A DNA stretch of 15,312 bases. Origin: Propionibacteriales bacterium. Its GTDB lineage: Bacteria > Actinomycetota > Actinomycetes > Propionibacteriales > Propionibacteriaceae. Location: contig JADGPB010000009.1 in assembly GCA_017882655.1 (NCBI GenBank), positions 1 to 15,312 of the forward strand. The letters run 5' to 3'. Numbering within the stretch: the stretch's first letter is position 1; every line of letters begins with the position of its first letter. The position numbers were made by a program, and so were the translations under genes. Below are positions 1 through 5,854 of the stretch, one piece after another. Below the pieces are notes generated by a model that saw only the letters and a program-made list of their open reading frames with translations, did not search any database and had not been told where the DNA came from.

Positions 1-1
1 G

Positions 2-328
2 GACGGAGAACCCGTCGTCGAGAAGCACCACCGCAGCGCGTTCGGTGACACGGGGCTCGGAGACCTTCTTCGCGGGCACGGCATCGAGCGGCTCGTCCTT
101 GTCGGAGCTCAGAGCGCGTTCTGCGTGGACATGGCCGGCAAGCACGCCCTGGCGGATGGCTTCGACGTCACCTGGGTCAGCGACGGTCACGGCAACGGCG
201 ATCAAGAGACCACGGACGGGATCGTCCCCGACGCTGTCGTACGGGCCCTGCTCAACCGCACCTGGTCGTCTCTTCGCCATCCGGGTCGTACGGTCGAGGT
301 CGTGACCAGCCACGACGTGCGCTGGTAG
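2..328 (+). CDS. Isochorismatase-family cysteine hydrolase, C-terminal part (5' end outside window)
   Basis: The reading frame is open from the left edge of the window and ends at TAG 326-328, giving 108 visible residues of a family that is usually about 180-200 residues long, so the N-terminal part with the first catalytic Asp lies outside. Visible landmarks are the conserved Lys (VVEKHHRSAF, residue 8 of the fragment) and the nucleophile-Cys segment AQSAFCVDMAGKHA (Cys at residue 40), followed by the typical 'A...G.DV..V.D' strand (ALADGFDVTWVSDGHG). This arrangement of Lys and Cys is that of the isochorismatase-like hydrolase fold, whose members cleave amide or vinyl-ether bonds (nicotinamidase, N-carbamoyl hydrolases and others). 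The substrate cannot be told from this fragment. The gene converges on the DUF1801 gene, with 67 bp between the stops and no clear terminator. Confidence 0.85.
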   Translation, partial: DGEPVVEKHHRSAFGDTGLGDLLRGHGIERLVLVGAQSAFCVDMAGKHALADGFDVTWVSDGHGNGDQETTDGIVPDAVVRALLNRTWSSLRHPGRTVEVVTSHDVRW

Positions 329-395
329 CTCCGCTGTCACCACGCACTGCCGGGGATCAGGCCGTCCTGCCTGGCTATCCGGCGACCGTGGCCGG

Positions 396-806
396 CTAGC
401 GATTCCTCTCGGCGTCCGCCTTGATCCGCCTCCAGCCGCCGGCGCGGTTGTCGGCGATGATCGCGCGGAGGATGTCGAGCAGCGGGCCGTCGGGGATGAC
501 GTCGCCCTGGTAGTACGAGATCGTGCGGCCGGTGCTGTTCCCGTGACCACTCGTGACGATGCCGTGCGGGTCGGGCGCGAGCCCCCCGTCGTACAGGAAC
601 AGGTTCACGTGGTCCTTCGTCGCCAGCAGCGCGCAGATGTTGCCCTGGAGGACGAAGTACGGCTGGACGGTGCGCTTCACCGTCTCTTCGACCTCCGGGT
701 CGGCCGCATGCGCCAGGTCACGGAGGTGCTGGCACAGCTCGCGCTGCCACTCGGGCAGGCCAGCGATGTACGCGTCGACGCCCGGACGAGCCAGGTACGT
801 GCCCAA
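396..806 (-). CDS. DUF1801 domain protein (YdhG-like)
   Basis: A 136-residue protein. The segment from about residue 20 to 90 fits DUF1801: an N-terminal helix pair (WQRELCQHLRDLAHAADP), the 'EVEETVKRTVQPYF' stretch that matches the family's 'EAEETIKWGMPTF'-like core, and 'ICALLATKDHVNLFLYDGG', matching the 'l..faa.k.hi.l.f' strand. Family members are small soluble proteins with a fold related to the frataxin/YdhG-like group; their biochemical role is not established. I chose the TTG at 806 because GAGAGG lies six bases upstream on the minus strand; no in-frame ATG or GTG sits nearby. The gene is separated from the upstream minus-strand peptide gene by a strong terminator, so it probably has its own promoter in 807-844, where a TAGGCT hexamer is visible on the minus strand. 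Confidence 0.85.
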   Translation of the reverse strand: MGTYLARPGVDAYIAGLPEWQRELCQHLRDLAHAADPEVEETVKRTVQPYFVLQGNICALLATKDHVNLFLYDGGLAPDPHGIVTSGHGNSTGRTISYYQGDVIPDGPLLDILRAIIADNRAGGWRRIKADAERNR

Positions 807-844
807 CCGTCACCTCTCGATCGGTAGCGGCCAGCCTAGCCAAA

Positions 845-885
845 CACGGGCGGGTGGGAGCCCATTCGGCAGCCACCCGCCCGTG
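845..885 (-). terminator. Intrinsic terminator of the small peptide gene
   Basis: A perfect 13-bp inverted repeat, CACGGGCGGGTGG at 845-857 and CCACCCGCCCGTG at 873-885, encloses a 15-nt loop. Read on the minus strand the second arm is followed by TTTGGC, a short U tract; on the plus strand no T run follows. It starts 43 bp downstream of the stop of the minus-strand peptide gene (928-1089), so it most likely ends that transcript and insulates the DUF1801 gene. Confidence 0.75.
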
Positions 886-927
886 CTCCTGGGGCTTCGG
901 GGCGCGAGGCCTACTGACAGTGGCGGA

Positions 928-1089
928 TTACTTCGGGCACCAGGGGAGGCCCGGGAACAGGGCGCAGATGTTGAAGCCGGCCGGCGTGACGCCGACGGCC
1001 GTGGCGCCGGTGGCGCCTGTGGCGGCGACGGCCGGGGCCGGCACACCAAGTACGGAAATCATCACAATGGAGACGAGAGCGATACGCAT
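928..1089 (-). CDS. Small secreted peptide with two cysteines (53 aa, hypothetical)
   Basis: ATG at 1087-1089 to TAA at 928-930 encodes 53 residues. Residues 1-23 look like a Sec signal peptide: MR, a hydrophobic core (IALVSIVMISVLGV), then PAPAVAA with an AxA-type cleavage site. The remaining ~30 residues start with a Gly/Ala/Thr repeat (TGATGATAVG) and end in a Pro-rich loop bounded by two Cys, C42-ALFPGLPW-C51, then PK. If the two Cys form a disulfide, the product carries a ten-residue ring. AGAAAG eight bases before the ATG is a partial ribosome binding site. Third positions are mostly G/C, as in real genes here, and a strong terminator follows. It is divergent from the histidine kinase gene, 289 bp away. 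I do not recognise a family. Small size keeps certainty moderate; the signal peptide plus terminator are the main support. Confidence 0.55.
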   Translation of the reverse strand: MRIALVSIVMISVLGVPAPAVAATGATGATAVGVTPAGFNICALFPGLPWCPK

Positions 1090-1135
1090 GGCGGTAGCTT
1101 TCTGCTGAGGGCGTGACCGACGGAGAGGGAAATAC

Positions 1136-1270
1136 CCGGTCGGTTACTGAATCGTGCCGAGACGGCGACGGCCGACTACGAAGGCGCCCGATTCTGTGGC
1201 CGATCGGGTCGCCTCAGTGGGGCATTCGTGCCCGGTCGGGTACTTTTGCGCGGCCGGACGACCCGATCGG
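1136..1270. promoter_or_regulatory. Divergent control region with four CCGRTCGG sites
   Basis: The 289-bp gap between the peptide gene (-) and the kinase gene (+) contains the near-palindrome CCG(A/G)TCGG at 1136-1143, 1200-1207, 1232-1239 and 1263-1270. Starts are separated by 64, 32 and 31 bp, that is, about six, three and three helical turns. The outer members of the last three also form a 12-bp inverted repeat (CCGATCGGGTCG at 1200-1211, CGACCCGATCGG at 1259-1270). The first copy lies about 50 bp upstream of the peptide start codon. Same-face spacing fits operators of a DNA-binding regulator, plausibly the response regulator encoded next door. This is inference; the motif is short and G/C-rich. 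Confidence 0.4.
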
Positions 1271-1378
1271 ACAGGGTCTCCCCCATCTCCCCCGACACCA
1301 GGAGATGAGGAGTCCGCAGCCCAAAGACGGTGGCCTACGCTGACAACATTTCTCGGGCTAGGGGAGGCAGGAAACGTC

Positions 1379-2518
1379 ATGCGTGTGGCTGATTGGTTGC
1401 GCGGCGCGGTCCGAGGCAGCCTCGCCGAACGTGTTCTCGAGCCATTGCTGGCTCTCCTGCTCGCCAGCCTGGCGGTGCTCGGACACTTCCAGGTGCCGAA
1501 CTCGGATCCTCTGGCCCTGTGGCTGGACCTCGTCACCTGCCTGGCGGCGGCACTCGGTGCCTTCCGCCCCAAGGAAGGCCCGTTGGTCTACATCGCAGTG
1601 CTGCTGGCGTACCTGTTCGTGCCACCGGACTGGATCACCGTCGGCGAGCTGTCGGTGCTTGTCCCGATCCTCGGGATGGGCATTCGTGGCCAGAAGCGGT
1701 TGCGGTTGATCCTGTCCCCTCTCATGCTCGCCGTCGTGGTCTACCGAAGCCTCCAGGGTCGGCTCGCAGGCCTGCCGATCTATCTGGGATTCTGGCTGCT
1801 CGCAGTCGCCGCTGCCTGGCTCGTCGGCGACGCGTTCGCCCGGAGCCGGGCTGCGCAGCGACAGGCGGTGGAGGTCGCCCTGATGGGGCAGCGGACCCGG
1901 ATCGCTCGGGACCTCCATGACGTCGTGGCACATGACCTGACGAACGTGGCGCTGCGGGCCCGGCAGGCACTCGTACTCGGCACGCAGGATCCCGACGACC
2001 TGCGCTACATCGCGCAGACTGCGAGCAAGTGCGTCGATGACATGCGGAACCTCATGCGGCTCCTCCGTACCACCGGTGGTGGAGACCCCGACGCCCAAAA
2101 CTGGCTCGAGCCGGACGTCCCGTCCACGCTGGCGGCACAGGCGGAGCGCCTCCGCACAGCCGGCTTCAAGGTCACGGCGCATGTTGAAGGGCCTCTCGAG
2201 GACCTCACGGGCACGGTTCCTCATGCGTTGAGCTGGATCCTCATCGAGGCCTGCAACAACGTCCTGCGCCACGGCGACTCCAGCAAGCCGTGCATGATCT
2301 TCGTCACGAGCAGCACGTCCGTCCTCGATCTCGCCGTGATCAACAGCGTCGCCGGCAGCCATCTGTCGCTGCGGCCCGGACGTCTGGGAATCATCGGGAT
2401 GCAGGAGCGGGCCAACGCGGCCGGCGGGAACCTCACGGTCACCCCGCACGACGAGAAGTGGATCGTGAAGGCGGAGTTCCCTCTGCGCAGCTACTCAATG
2501 ATCAGCGATCGCGCATGA
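1379..2518 (+). CDS. NarL-family sensor histidine kinase
   Basis: A 379-residue membrane kinase. Residues ~20-151 hold five or six hydrophobic segments (about 20-37, 46-62, 68-82, 90-102, 108-123, 133-151) with only short loops, so there is no large extracellular sensor domain. The HisKA_3 dimerisation motif RTRIARDLHDVVAHDLT places the phospho-accepting His at H180. The HATPase domain shows the N box (LIEACNNVLRHG, ~288-299) and G box (GRLGIIGMQERANAAGG, 334-350). I start at ATG 1379, with GGAGG eleven bases upstream; the open frame extends further 5' but runs through the control region. The stop overlaps the regulator's start (ATGA), so the two are translated together. It autophosphorylates and passes the phosphate to that regulator. 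The stimulus is unknown; the lack of an extracellular domain points to a membrane-embedded or small-ligand signal. Confidence 0.92.
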   Translation: MRVADWLRGAVRGSLAERVLEPLLALLLASLAVLGHFQVPNSDPLALWLDLVTCLAAALGAFRPKEGPLVYIAVLLAYLFVPPDWITVGELSVLVPILGMGIRGQKRLRLILSPLMLAVVVYRSLQGRLAGLPIYLGFWLLAVAAAWLVGDAFARSRAAQRQAVEVALMGQRTRIARDLHDVVAHDLTNVALRARQALVLGTQDPDDLRYIAQTASKCVDDMRNLMRLLRTTGGGDPDAQNWLEPDVPSTLAAQAERLRTAGFKVTAHVEGPLEDLTGTVPHALSWILIEACNNVLRHGDSSKPCMIFVTSSTSVLDLAVINSVAGSHLSLRPGRLGIIGMQERANAAGGNLTVTPHDEKWIVKAEFPLRSYSMISDRA

Positions 2519-3147
2519 ACGACATCACGGTGCTGGTCGTCGACGACGACCACTTCGTCCAGCAGATGCTCGCCAACCTGCTGTCCAGGGCCCCTGGGAT
2601 GACGTGCGTGGGGTGCTGCTCCAACGGCGAGGACGCGATCCGGTTCGTGGTCGATCATGACGTCGACATCGTCATCATGGACGTACGGATGCCGGTGATG
2701 GACGGCATCGAGGCCACCCGCCAGATCACTGCGATGAAGCCGAACACGCGGATCATCGTGTGGACCTCGTTCGAGTACGACGAGGCGGTCTCCATCGCCA
2801 TGAGGTACGGGGCCAGCGGCTTCCTCCTCAAGAACTGCGACATCCAGTCGCTGATGAGCACCATCACTGCCGTACATCACGGCATGACCGTCATGGCCCC
2901 GGGTCCGATGGAGGGGTGGCGAGCCGGTGATCCGCCCGATCTTGAGGGGCTCGAGTTCTCCGACCGTGAAAAGGACATCCTCGCCCTGACCTGCGAAGGC
3001 CTGACCAACGCAGAGATCGGTCGGGAGCTTCACCTGTCCGAGTCGAGCGTCAAGGTCCAGGTCTCCATGCTGATGCGCAAGCTCGGCACCGCCAACCGTG
3101 TCCGCCTCGTCCTCAAGGCGCACAGCCTGGGTCTCGACCGCCGCTGA
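2515..3147 (+). CDS. LuxR/NarL-type response regulator
   Basis: A 210-residue two-domain regulator. The receiver domain (1-~120) has the acidic pair D10/D11, phospho-acceptor D56 in IVIMDVRMPVMDG, switch T84 (IIVWTS) and K106 (SGFLLKN), so all catalytic positions are present. The LuxR-type helix-turn-helix occupies about 145-205: 'FSDREKDILALTCEGLTNAEIGREL' then 'SESSVKVQVSMLMRKLG'. The family usually has VKTHV in the recognition helix region; here it is VKVQV, a modest departure. ATG 2515 overlaps the kinase stop by four bases, so expression is coupled. It should dimerise on phosphorylation and bind inverted half-sites; the repeats at 1136-1270 are candidate targets. The gene converges on the oxidoreductase gene with 39 bp between stops. 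Confidence 0.95.
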   Translation: MNDITVLVVDDDHFVQQMLANLLSRAPGMTCVGCCSNGEDAIRFVVDHDVDIVIMDVRMPVMDGIEATRQITAMKPNTRIIVWTSFEYDEAVSIAMRYGASGFLLKNCDIQSLMSTITAVHHGMTVMAPGPMEGWRAGDPPDLEGLEFSDREKDILALTCEGLTNAEIGRELHLSESSVKVQVSMLMRKLGTANRVRLVLKAHSLGLDRR

Positions 3148-3186
3148 GGTGCGTGGCGGCCGTACTCTCACGAGGTCGTGCGGTGC

Positions 3187-4803
3187 TCAGTAGCCGACGA
3201 CGTCGGGCCACGACAGCTCGACGCCGCGGGCGGTCAGGAGCCGCTGGAAGTCGGCGGTCAGGTCATGGCTGTCGCTGACCTGGTGGGGCGTTACCCCCGT
3301 CCGTACAGACATGGCTGCCAGCGCGCCAGCGGCCTCACCGATGTTCCACTCGATCGGGTGCAGGCGGTAGCAGCCGTTGGTGATGTGGGTGGTGCCGATG
3401 TTCTTGGCGGCGGGCAGCACGTTGCGTACGCGCTGTGGGAGGAGCGCGGCGAGCGGGATCTGGAAGGGCGCGGACGCGACATCGATGTATGGATCGCCAC
3501 CGGTCGAGGGGTGAAGGTCGATGCGGTACATGCCGATGCCGACGGAATCGGCGAATTGGGTGGCTCCGCGATCCCCTCGGATCGCCAGCGACACGTCGTT
3601 CTCCGTGACGGTGCGTACGGCCTTGATGCGGCGCGACTCCCGGACGTACAGGTCCTGGGCGAGACCATCGGTTGTGCCCATGATGTCGGGACGCAATCGC
3701 AGACCCGGATAGCCGGTATCCCCGTCGGGACGCGGCACCTCGGTCTGCAACCAGTACAGGGCTGACAAGGACAGCTGCCGGGCGGCCTCTCGGTTGCGCG
3801 CGGCCTCCTCCTCGCTCACGCCCAGCGACTCTTCGGCGAACGTGAGGCCCTCGAAGTAGTCGATCTGGGGCCAGTTCACCAGCGTGATGTCGGAGGCGTA
3901 GTAGCCGGGTTCGAAGTTGTTGCGGGCGGCGATGCGGCGGAAGCGCCAGAGGTCGAGGCCGCCGGGTTCCCGGTCGAGCGCCATGGCGACATCGTGGGGA
4001 TCGCCGTCGGGGTTGATGTCCAGCCATCCGGCTGCGGGGTTGCCGGTGCGCGGGTCGGGTGCGGTGAGGCTGAAGAGCGGACCCGTCCAGTTCGCCGGAC
4101 GAGCCGCGCGCCAATGGTCGTACGTCGCGGGCCGATCGATGGTGTGGTTCCCGTCGACGTGGTCCATGGCGAAGCACCACGAGACGCCCTGGAAATTGGC
4201 TGGCTGAGCTTCGTCGGGGGCGCTGGGCTCACCGCTGTCCTTGGTGGACTCGAAACCCGTGACGTACTCGACCCCTGCCGCCGGCAGCAGCTCGCCGGTC
4301 TCGGTCGCGTCCAGCACGTACGCGGCCTCGATCACCACCTCGCCGCCGGTCGCTTCCGAGACGATGGTGACCGCACGTACAAAGTCCGCGTCGGCCTCGG
4401 CGCTGAGCAGACGGTGCGGCTGCAGGATGGTGAGACGGCCGGACGCGCGCCAGGGAGCGAGCATCGCCTCGATCACGTCGACGCCGACCCTCGGCTCGTG
4501 ACACAGCGGGCTGACGAAGCCACCACCCGGGTTGAGCCACGGCTGAGATCGTGCGGCGGCCGTGAGCGGGTAGTGGTCGCGGTAGTAGCGGCGGATCCCG
4601 TCGCGCAGTCGTCGGTAGCTGGCGGTGATGCCGAACTGCTCGCTCCACATGTGCTCGTCGGACGGTACGGCTTGCGCCGTGAGCTGCCCGCCGAGCCACC
4701 GGTCGCCCTCGACCAGTACGACCGATGCGCCTCCCTCGACCGCGGCCAGCGCCGCCGCGACCCCGCCGAGCCCACCGCCGACGATGAGGACCTCAGTACG
4801 CAT
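3187..4803 (-). CDS. FAD-dependent oxidoreductase (FAD_oxidored, PF12831 type)
   Basis: A 538-residue flavoprotein. It opens with the dinucleotide-binding fold MRTEVLIVGGGLGGVAAA (GxGxxG at ~9-14), then the adenine-ribose acidic strand (VVLVEGDRWLGGQLTAQ). A second FAD contact is YVLDATETGELLPAAG. Near the C-terminus come YVRESRRIKAV and the long motif NIGTTHITNGCYRLHPIEWN followed by IGEAAG, both characteristic of the PF12831 group. Length fits the family. No signal peptide or membrane segment is present, so it is probably cytoplasmic. The substrate is not known; relatives are often labelled vaguely as 'FAD-dependent oxidoreductase' or 'xanthan lyase', which I do not adopt. The ATG at 4803 is chosen because the flavin fold begins right after it; a GTG five codons upstream (4818) is the alternative. 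Neither has a clear ribosome binding site. The open frame runs far upstream but without sensible protein. Confidence 0.9.
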   Translation of the reverse strand: MRTEVLIVGGGLGGVAAALAAVEGGASVVLVEGDRWLGGQLTAQAVPSDEHMWSEQFGITASYRRLRDGIRRYYRDHYPLTAAARSQPWLNPGGGFVSPLCHEPRVGVDVIEAMLAPWRASGRLTILQPHRLLSAEADADFVRAVTIVSEATGGEVVIEAAYVLDATETGELLPAAGVEYVTGFESTKDSGEPSAPDEAQPANFQGVSWCFAMDHVDGNHTIDRPATYDHWRAARPANWTGPLFSLTAPDPRTGNPAAGWLDINPDGDPHDVAMALDREPGGLDLWRFRRIAARNNFEPGYYASDITLVNWPQIDYFEGLTFAEESLGVSEEEAARNREAARQLSLSALYWLQTEVPRPDGDTGYPGLRLRPDIMGTTDGLAQDLYVRESRRIKAVRTVTENDVSLAIRGDRGATQFADSVGIGMYRIDLHPSTGGDPYIDVASAPFQIPLAALLPQRVRNVLPAAKNIGTTHITNGCYRLHPIEWNIGEAAGALAAMSVRTGVTPHQVSDSHDLTADFQRLLTARGVELSWPDVVGY

Positions 4804-5137
4804 GGTGGTTGCTGTCACATCCCAGCCTCTCGCCGACCATCGACGGATCTCCGGACACCGTGACACTGACCGCTCGGACATGCAATAGCGATCCGTACGA
4901 CCCGTGCCGCGGCGTGTCGCGCGGCTGGCGGCATCCATTGCATGTCCGGCGCTACATCGTCGATGGCCGACGGGAAGGCCTTCCGACCGAGCCTCTGCCA
5001 TTCGCCCGTCCGGTGGTTGGTCTTGTGCGACGATCAGATGGCGATATCCCGGCAGCTGCCAAGGCGCCCGCTGCGGATCGGGCGGCAGCTCGCCGGGGCA
5101 CGCAGCGTGCGGCAACCGCTGCTGGAGGAGTGATCCT
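4804..5137. other. 334-bp divergent intergenic region
   Basis: The region lies between the start codons of the oxidoreductase (-) and the methyltransferase-like gene (+), so it must hold both promoters. It contains the 12-bp inverted repeat described separately and a perfect 12-bp palindrome, GGAAGGCCTTCC, at 4973-4984. A 63-codon frame at 4942-5133 has no homology I recognise and no good ribosome binding site, so I do not call it. No RNA gene or convincing -35/-10 pair was seen. Confidence 0.6.
4875..4948. promoter_or_regulatory. 12-bp inverted repeat (possible operator pair)
   Basis: CGGACATGCAAT at 4875-4886 is repeated perfectly in inverted orientation as ATTGCATGTCCG at 4937-4948, with a 50-bp spacer. 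Both arms lie in the control region between two divergent genes and are less G/C-rich than the surroundings. Two facing copies 62 bp apart suggest a looped operator for an unknown regulator; a long stem in RNA is less likely given the spacer. Confidence 0.4.
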
Positions 5138-5695
5138 GTGGCATGGCAGGTGGGTGGCTTCGTGCTGGTGAGCGCGGCCGTGTTGGCCTTGTCGTGGCGC
5201 TCTCTGGCGAGGCCACGTTCCCATGGGTTCCCGCGGTTCTTCGCTTGGGAGGCGATCGCGGCGTTGTTCTTCATCAACGCTGACACCTGGTGGATCGATC
5301 CGTTCGCCTGGACCCAGCTGGTCTCCTGGGGGCTACTCGTCGCGAGCATCGTGCCCGTGGTCTGGGGATCGGTGCTTCTCGCCCGCGCCGGGAAGCCGAC
5401 GTCGGCGCGCCGGGCCGAAGACCCGTCACTTTTCGCGTTCGAAGCGACATCGCAGCTGGTTACGACCGGGATCTTCCGCTTCATCCGGCATCCGCTGTTC
5501 AGCTCCCTCCTTCTCCTCGCCTGGGGCATCTTCTTCAAACACCCGTCGCTGGAGGGAGGCGCGCTCGCCGTTGCAGCGACGGGGTTCCTCATCTGGGCGG
5601 CGCTGGCCGATGAGGTCGAGTGCCGTGTCGCCTTTGGGCAGGAATACGAGACCTACCTGCGGCGTACCAAACGCTTCATCCCCTTTGTCTTCTGA
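5138..5695 (+). CDS. Isoprenylcysteine carboxyl methyltransferase-like membrane protein (ICMT/PEMT superfamily)
   Basis: A 185-residue integral membrane protein. Hydrophobic segments lie at about 5-20, 33-50, 62-84, 117-133 and 142-160. The C-terminal half carries the family's SAM-binding core: TGIFRFIRHPLFSSLLLLAW (the 'G.yr..RHP.y' motif) and, after the last membrane helix, 'DEVECRVAFGQEYETYLRRT' plus 'KRFIPF', matching the 'EE..l...fG.eY..Y...t.rfiP' ending. Members methylate small membrane substrates using S-adenosylmethionine; the bacterial substrates are mostly unknown, and no prenylated-protein role should be assumed. The GTG at 5138 is chosen because GGAGGAG (5124-5130) lies seven bases upstream; the frame is open further 5' but has no better start. 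It is divergent from the oxidoreductase; no operon partner follows closely. Confidence 0.85.
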   Translation: MAWQVGGFVLVSAAVLALSWRSLARPRSHGFPRFFAWEAIAALFFINADTWWIDPFAWTQLVSWGLLVASIVPVVWGSVLLARAGKPTSARRAEDPSLFAFEATSQLVTTGIFRFIRHPLFSSLLLLAWGIFFKHPSLEGGALAVAATGFLIWAALADEVECRVAFGQEYETYLRRTKRFIPFVF

Positions 5696-5722
5696 CGCGG
5701 TCGGCGATCGGTGGGCCTTTCG

Positions 5723-5818
5723 GAGACATTGAGTAACACCAGTAGGTGCTGCCCCCGAGCCCGGCACTGTCCCCCCGGATCCCTGAGGAGTACCGGCGAA
5801 GCCCGGCAACGTCTCGAG
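5723..5818 (+). other. Possible structured leader upstream of the HNH gene
   Basis: The 159-bp gap before the HNH gene can fold locally. GAGAC at 5723-5727 can pair with GTCTC at 5811-5815, closing a domain that contains CACC-AGTA-GGTG (5737-5748) or, alternatively, GTGCTG/CGGCAC (5746-5751 with 5762-5767), and CCGG-CGAAGC-CCGG near 5793-5806. The segment AGCCCGGCA occurs twice (near 5758 and 5800). It does not match a riboswitch class I can name with confidence. Confidence 0.2.
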
Positions 5819-5854
5819 GGGTCGGCTTGCGCGCACGCGTACGGGAGAAGAAAA

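Noticed and set aside
380..395. CCGGC/GCCGG hairpin between the first two convergent genes as a terminator
   Set aside because: A five-base stem without a T tract is common by chance in DNA this GC-rich.
1154..1378. N-terminal extension of the histidine kinase frame
   Set aside because: It crosses the control region with the repeated CCGRTCGG sites and has no membrane or kinase features; ATG 1379 has a GGAGG upstream.
4942..5133. 63-codon plus-strand frame just upstream of the methyltransferase-like gene
   Set aside because: No convincing ribosome binding site, no motif, and it lies over the inverted repeat and promoter region; adjacent frames are equally open in this GC-rich stretch.
4804..5592. 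N-terminal extension of the FAD oxidoreductase frame
   Set aside because: The frame is open but translates to basic, low-complexity sequence antisense to the methyltransferase-like gene; the flavin-binding fold starts at ATG 4803.
5746..5815. Cobalamin- or SAM-type riboswitch before the HNH gene
   Set aside because: Fragments such as GGCACTGT and GAAGCCCGGCAAC resemble parts of those aptamers, but the conserved cores are not in the right order, and the downstream gene has no link to either ligand.
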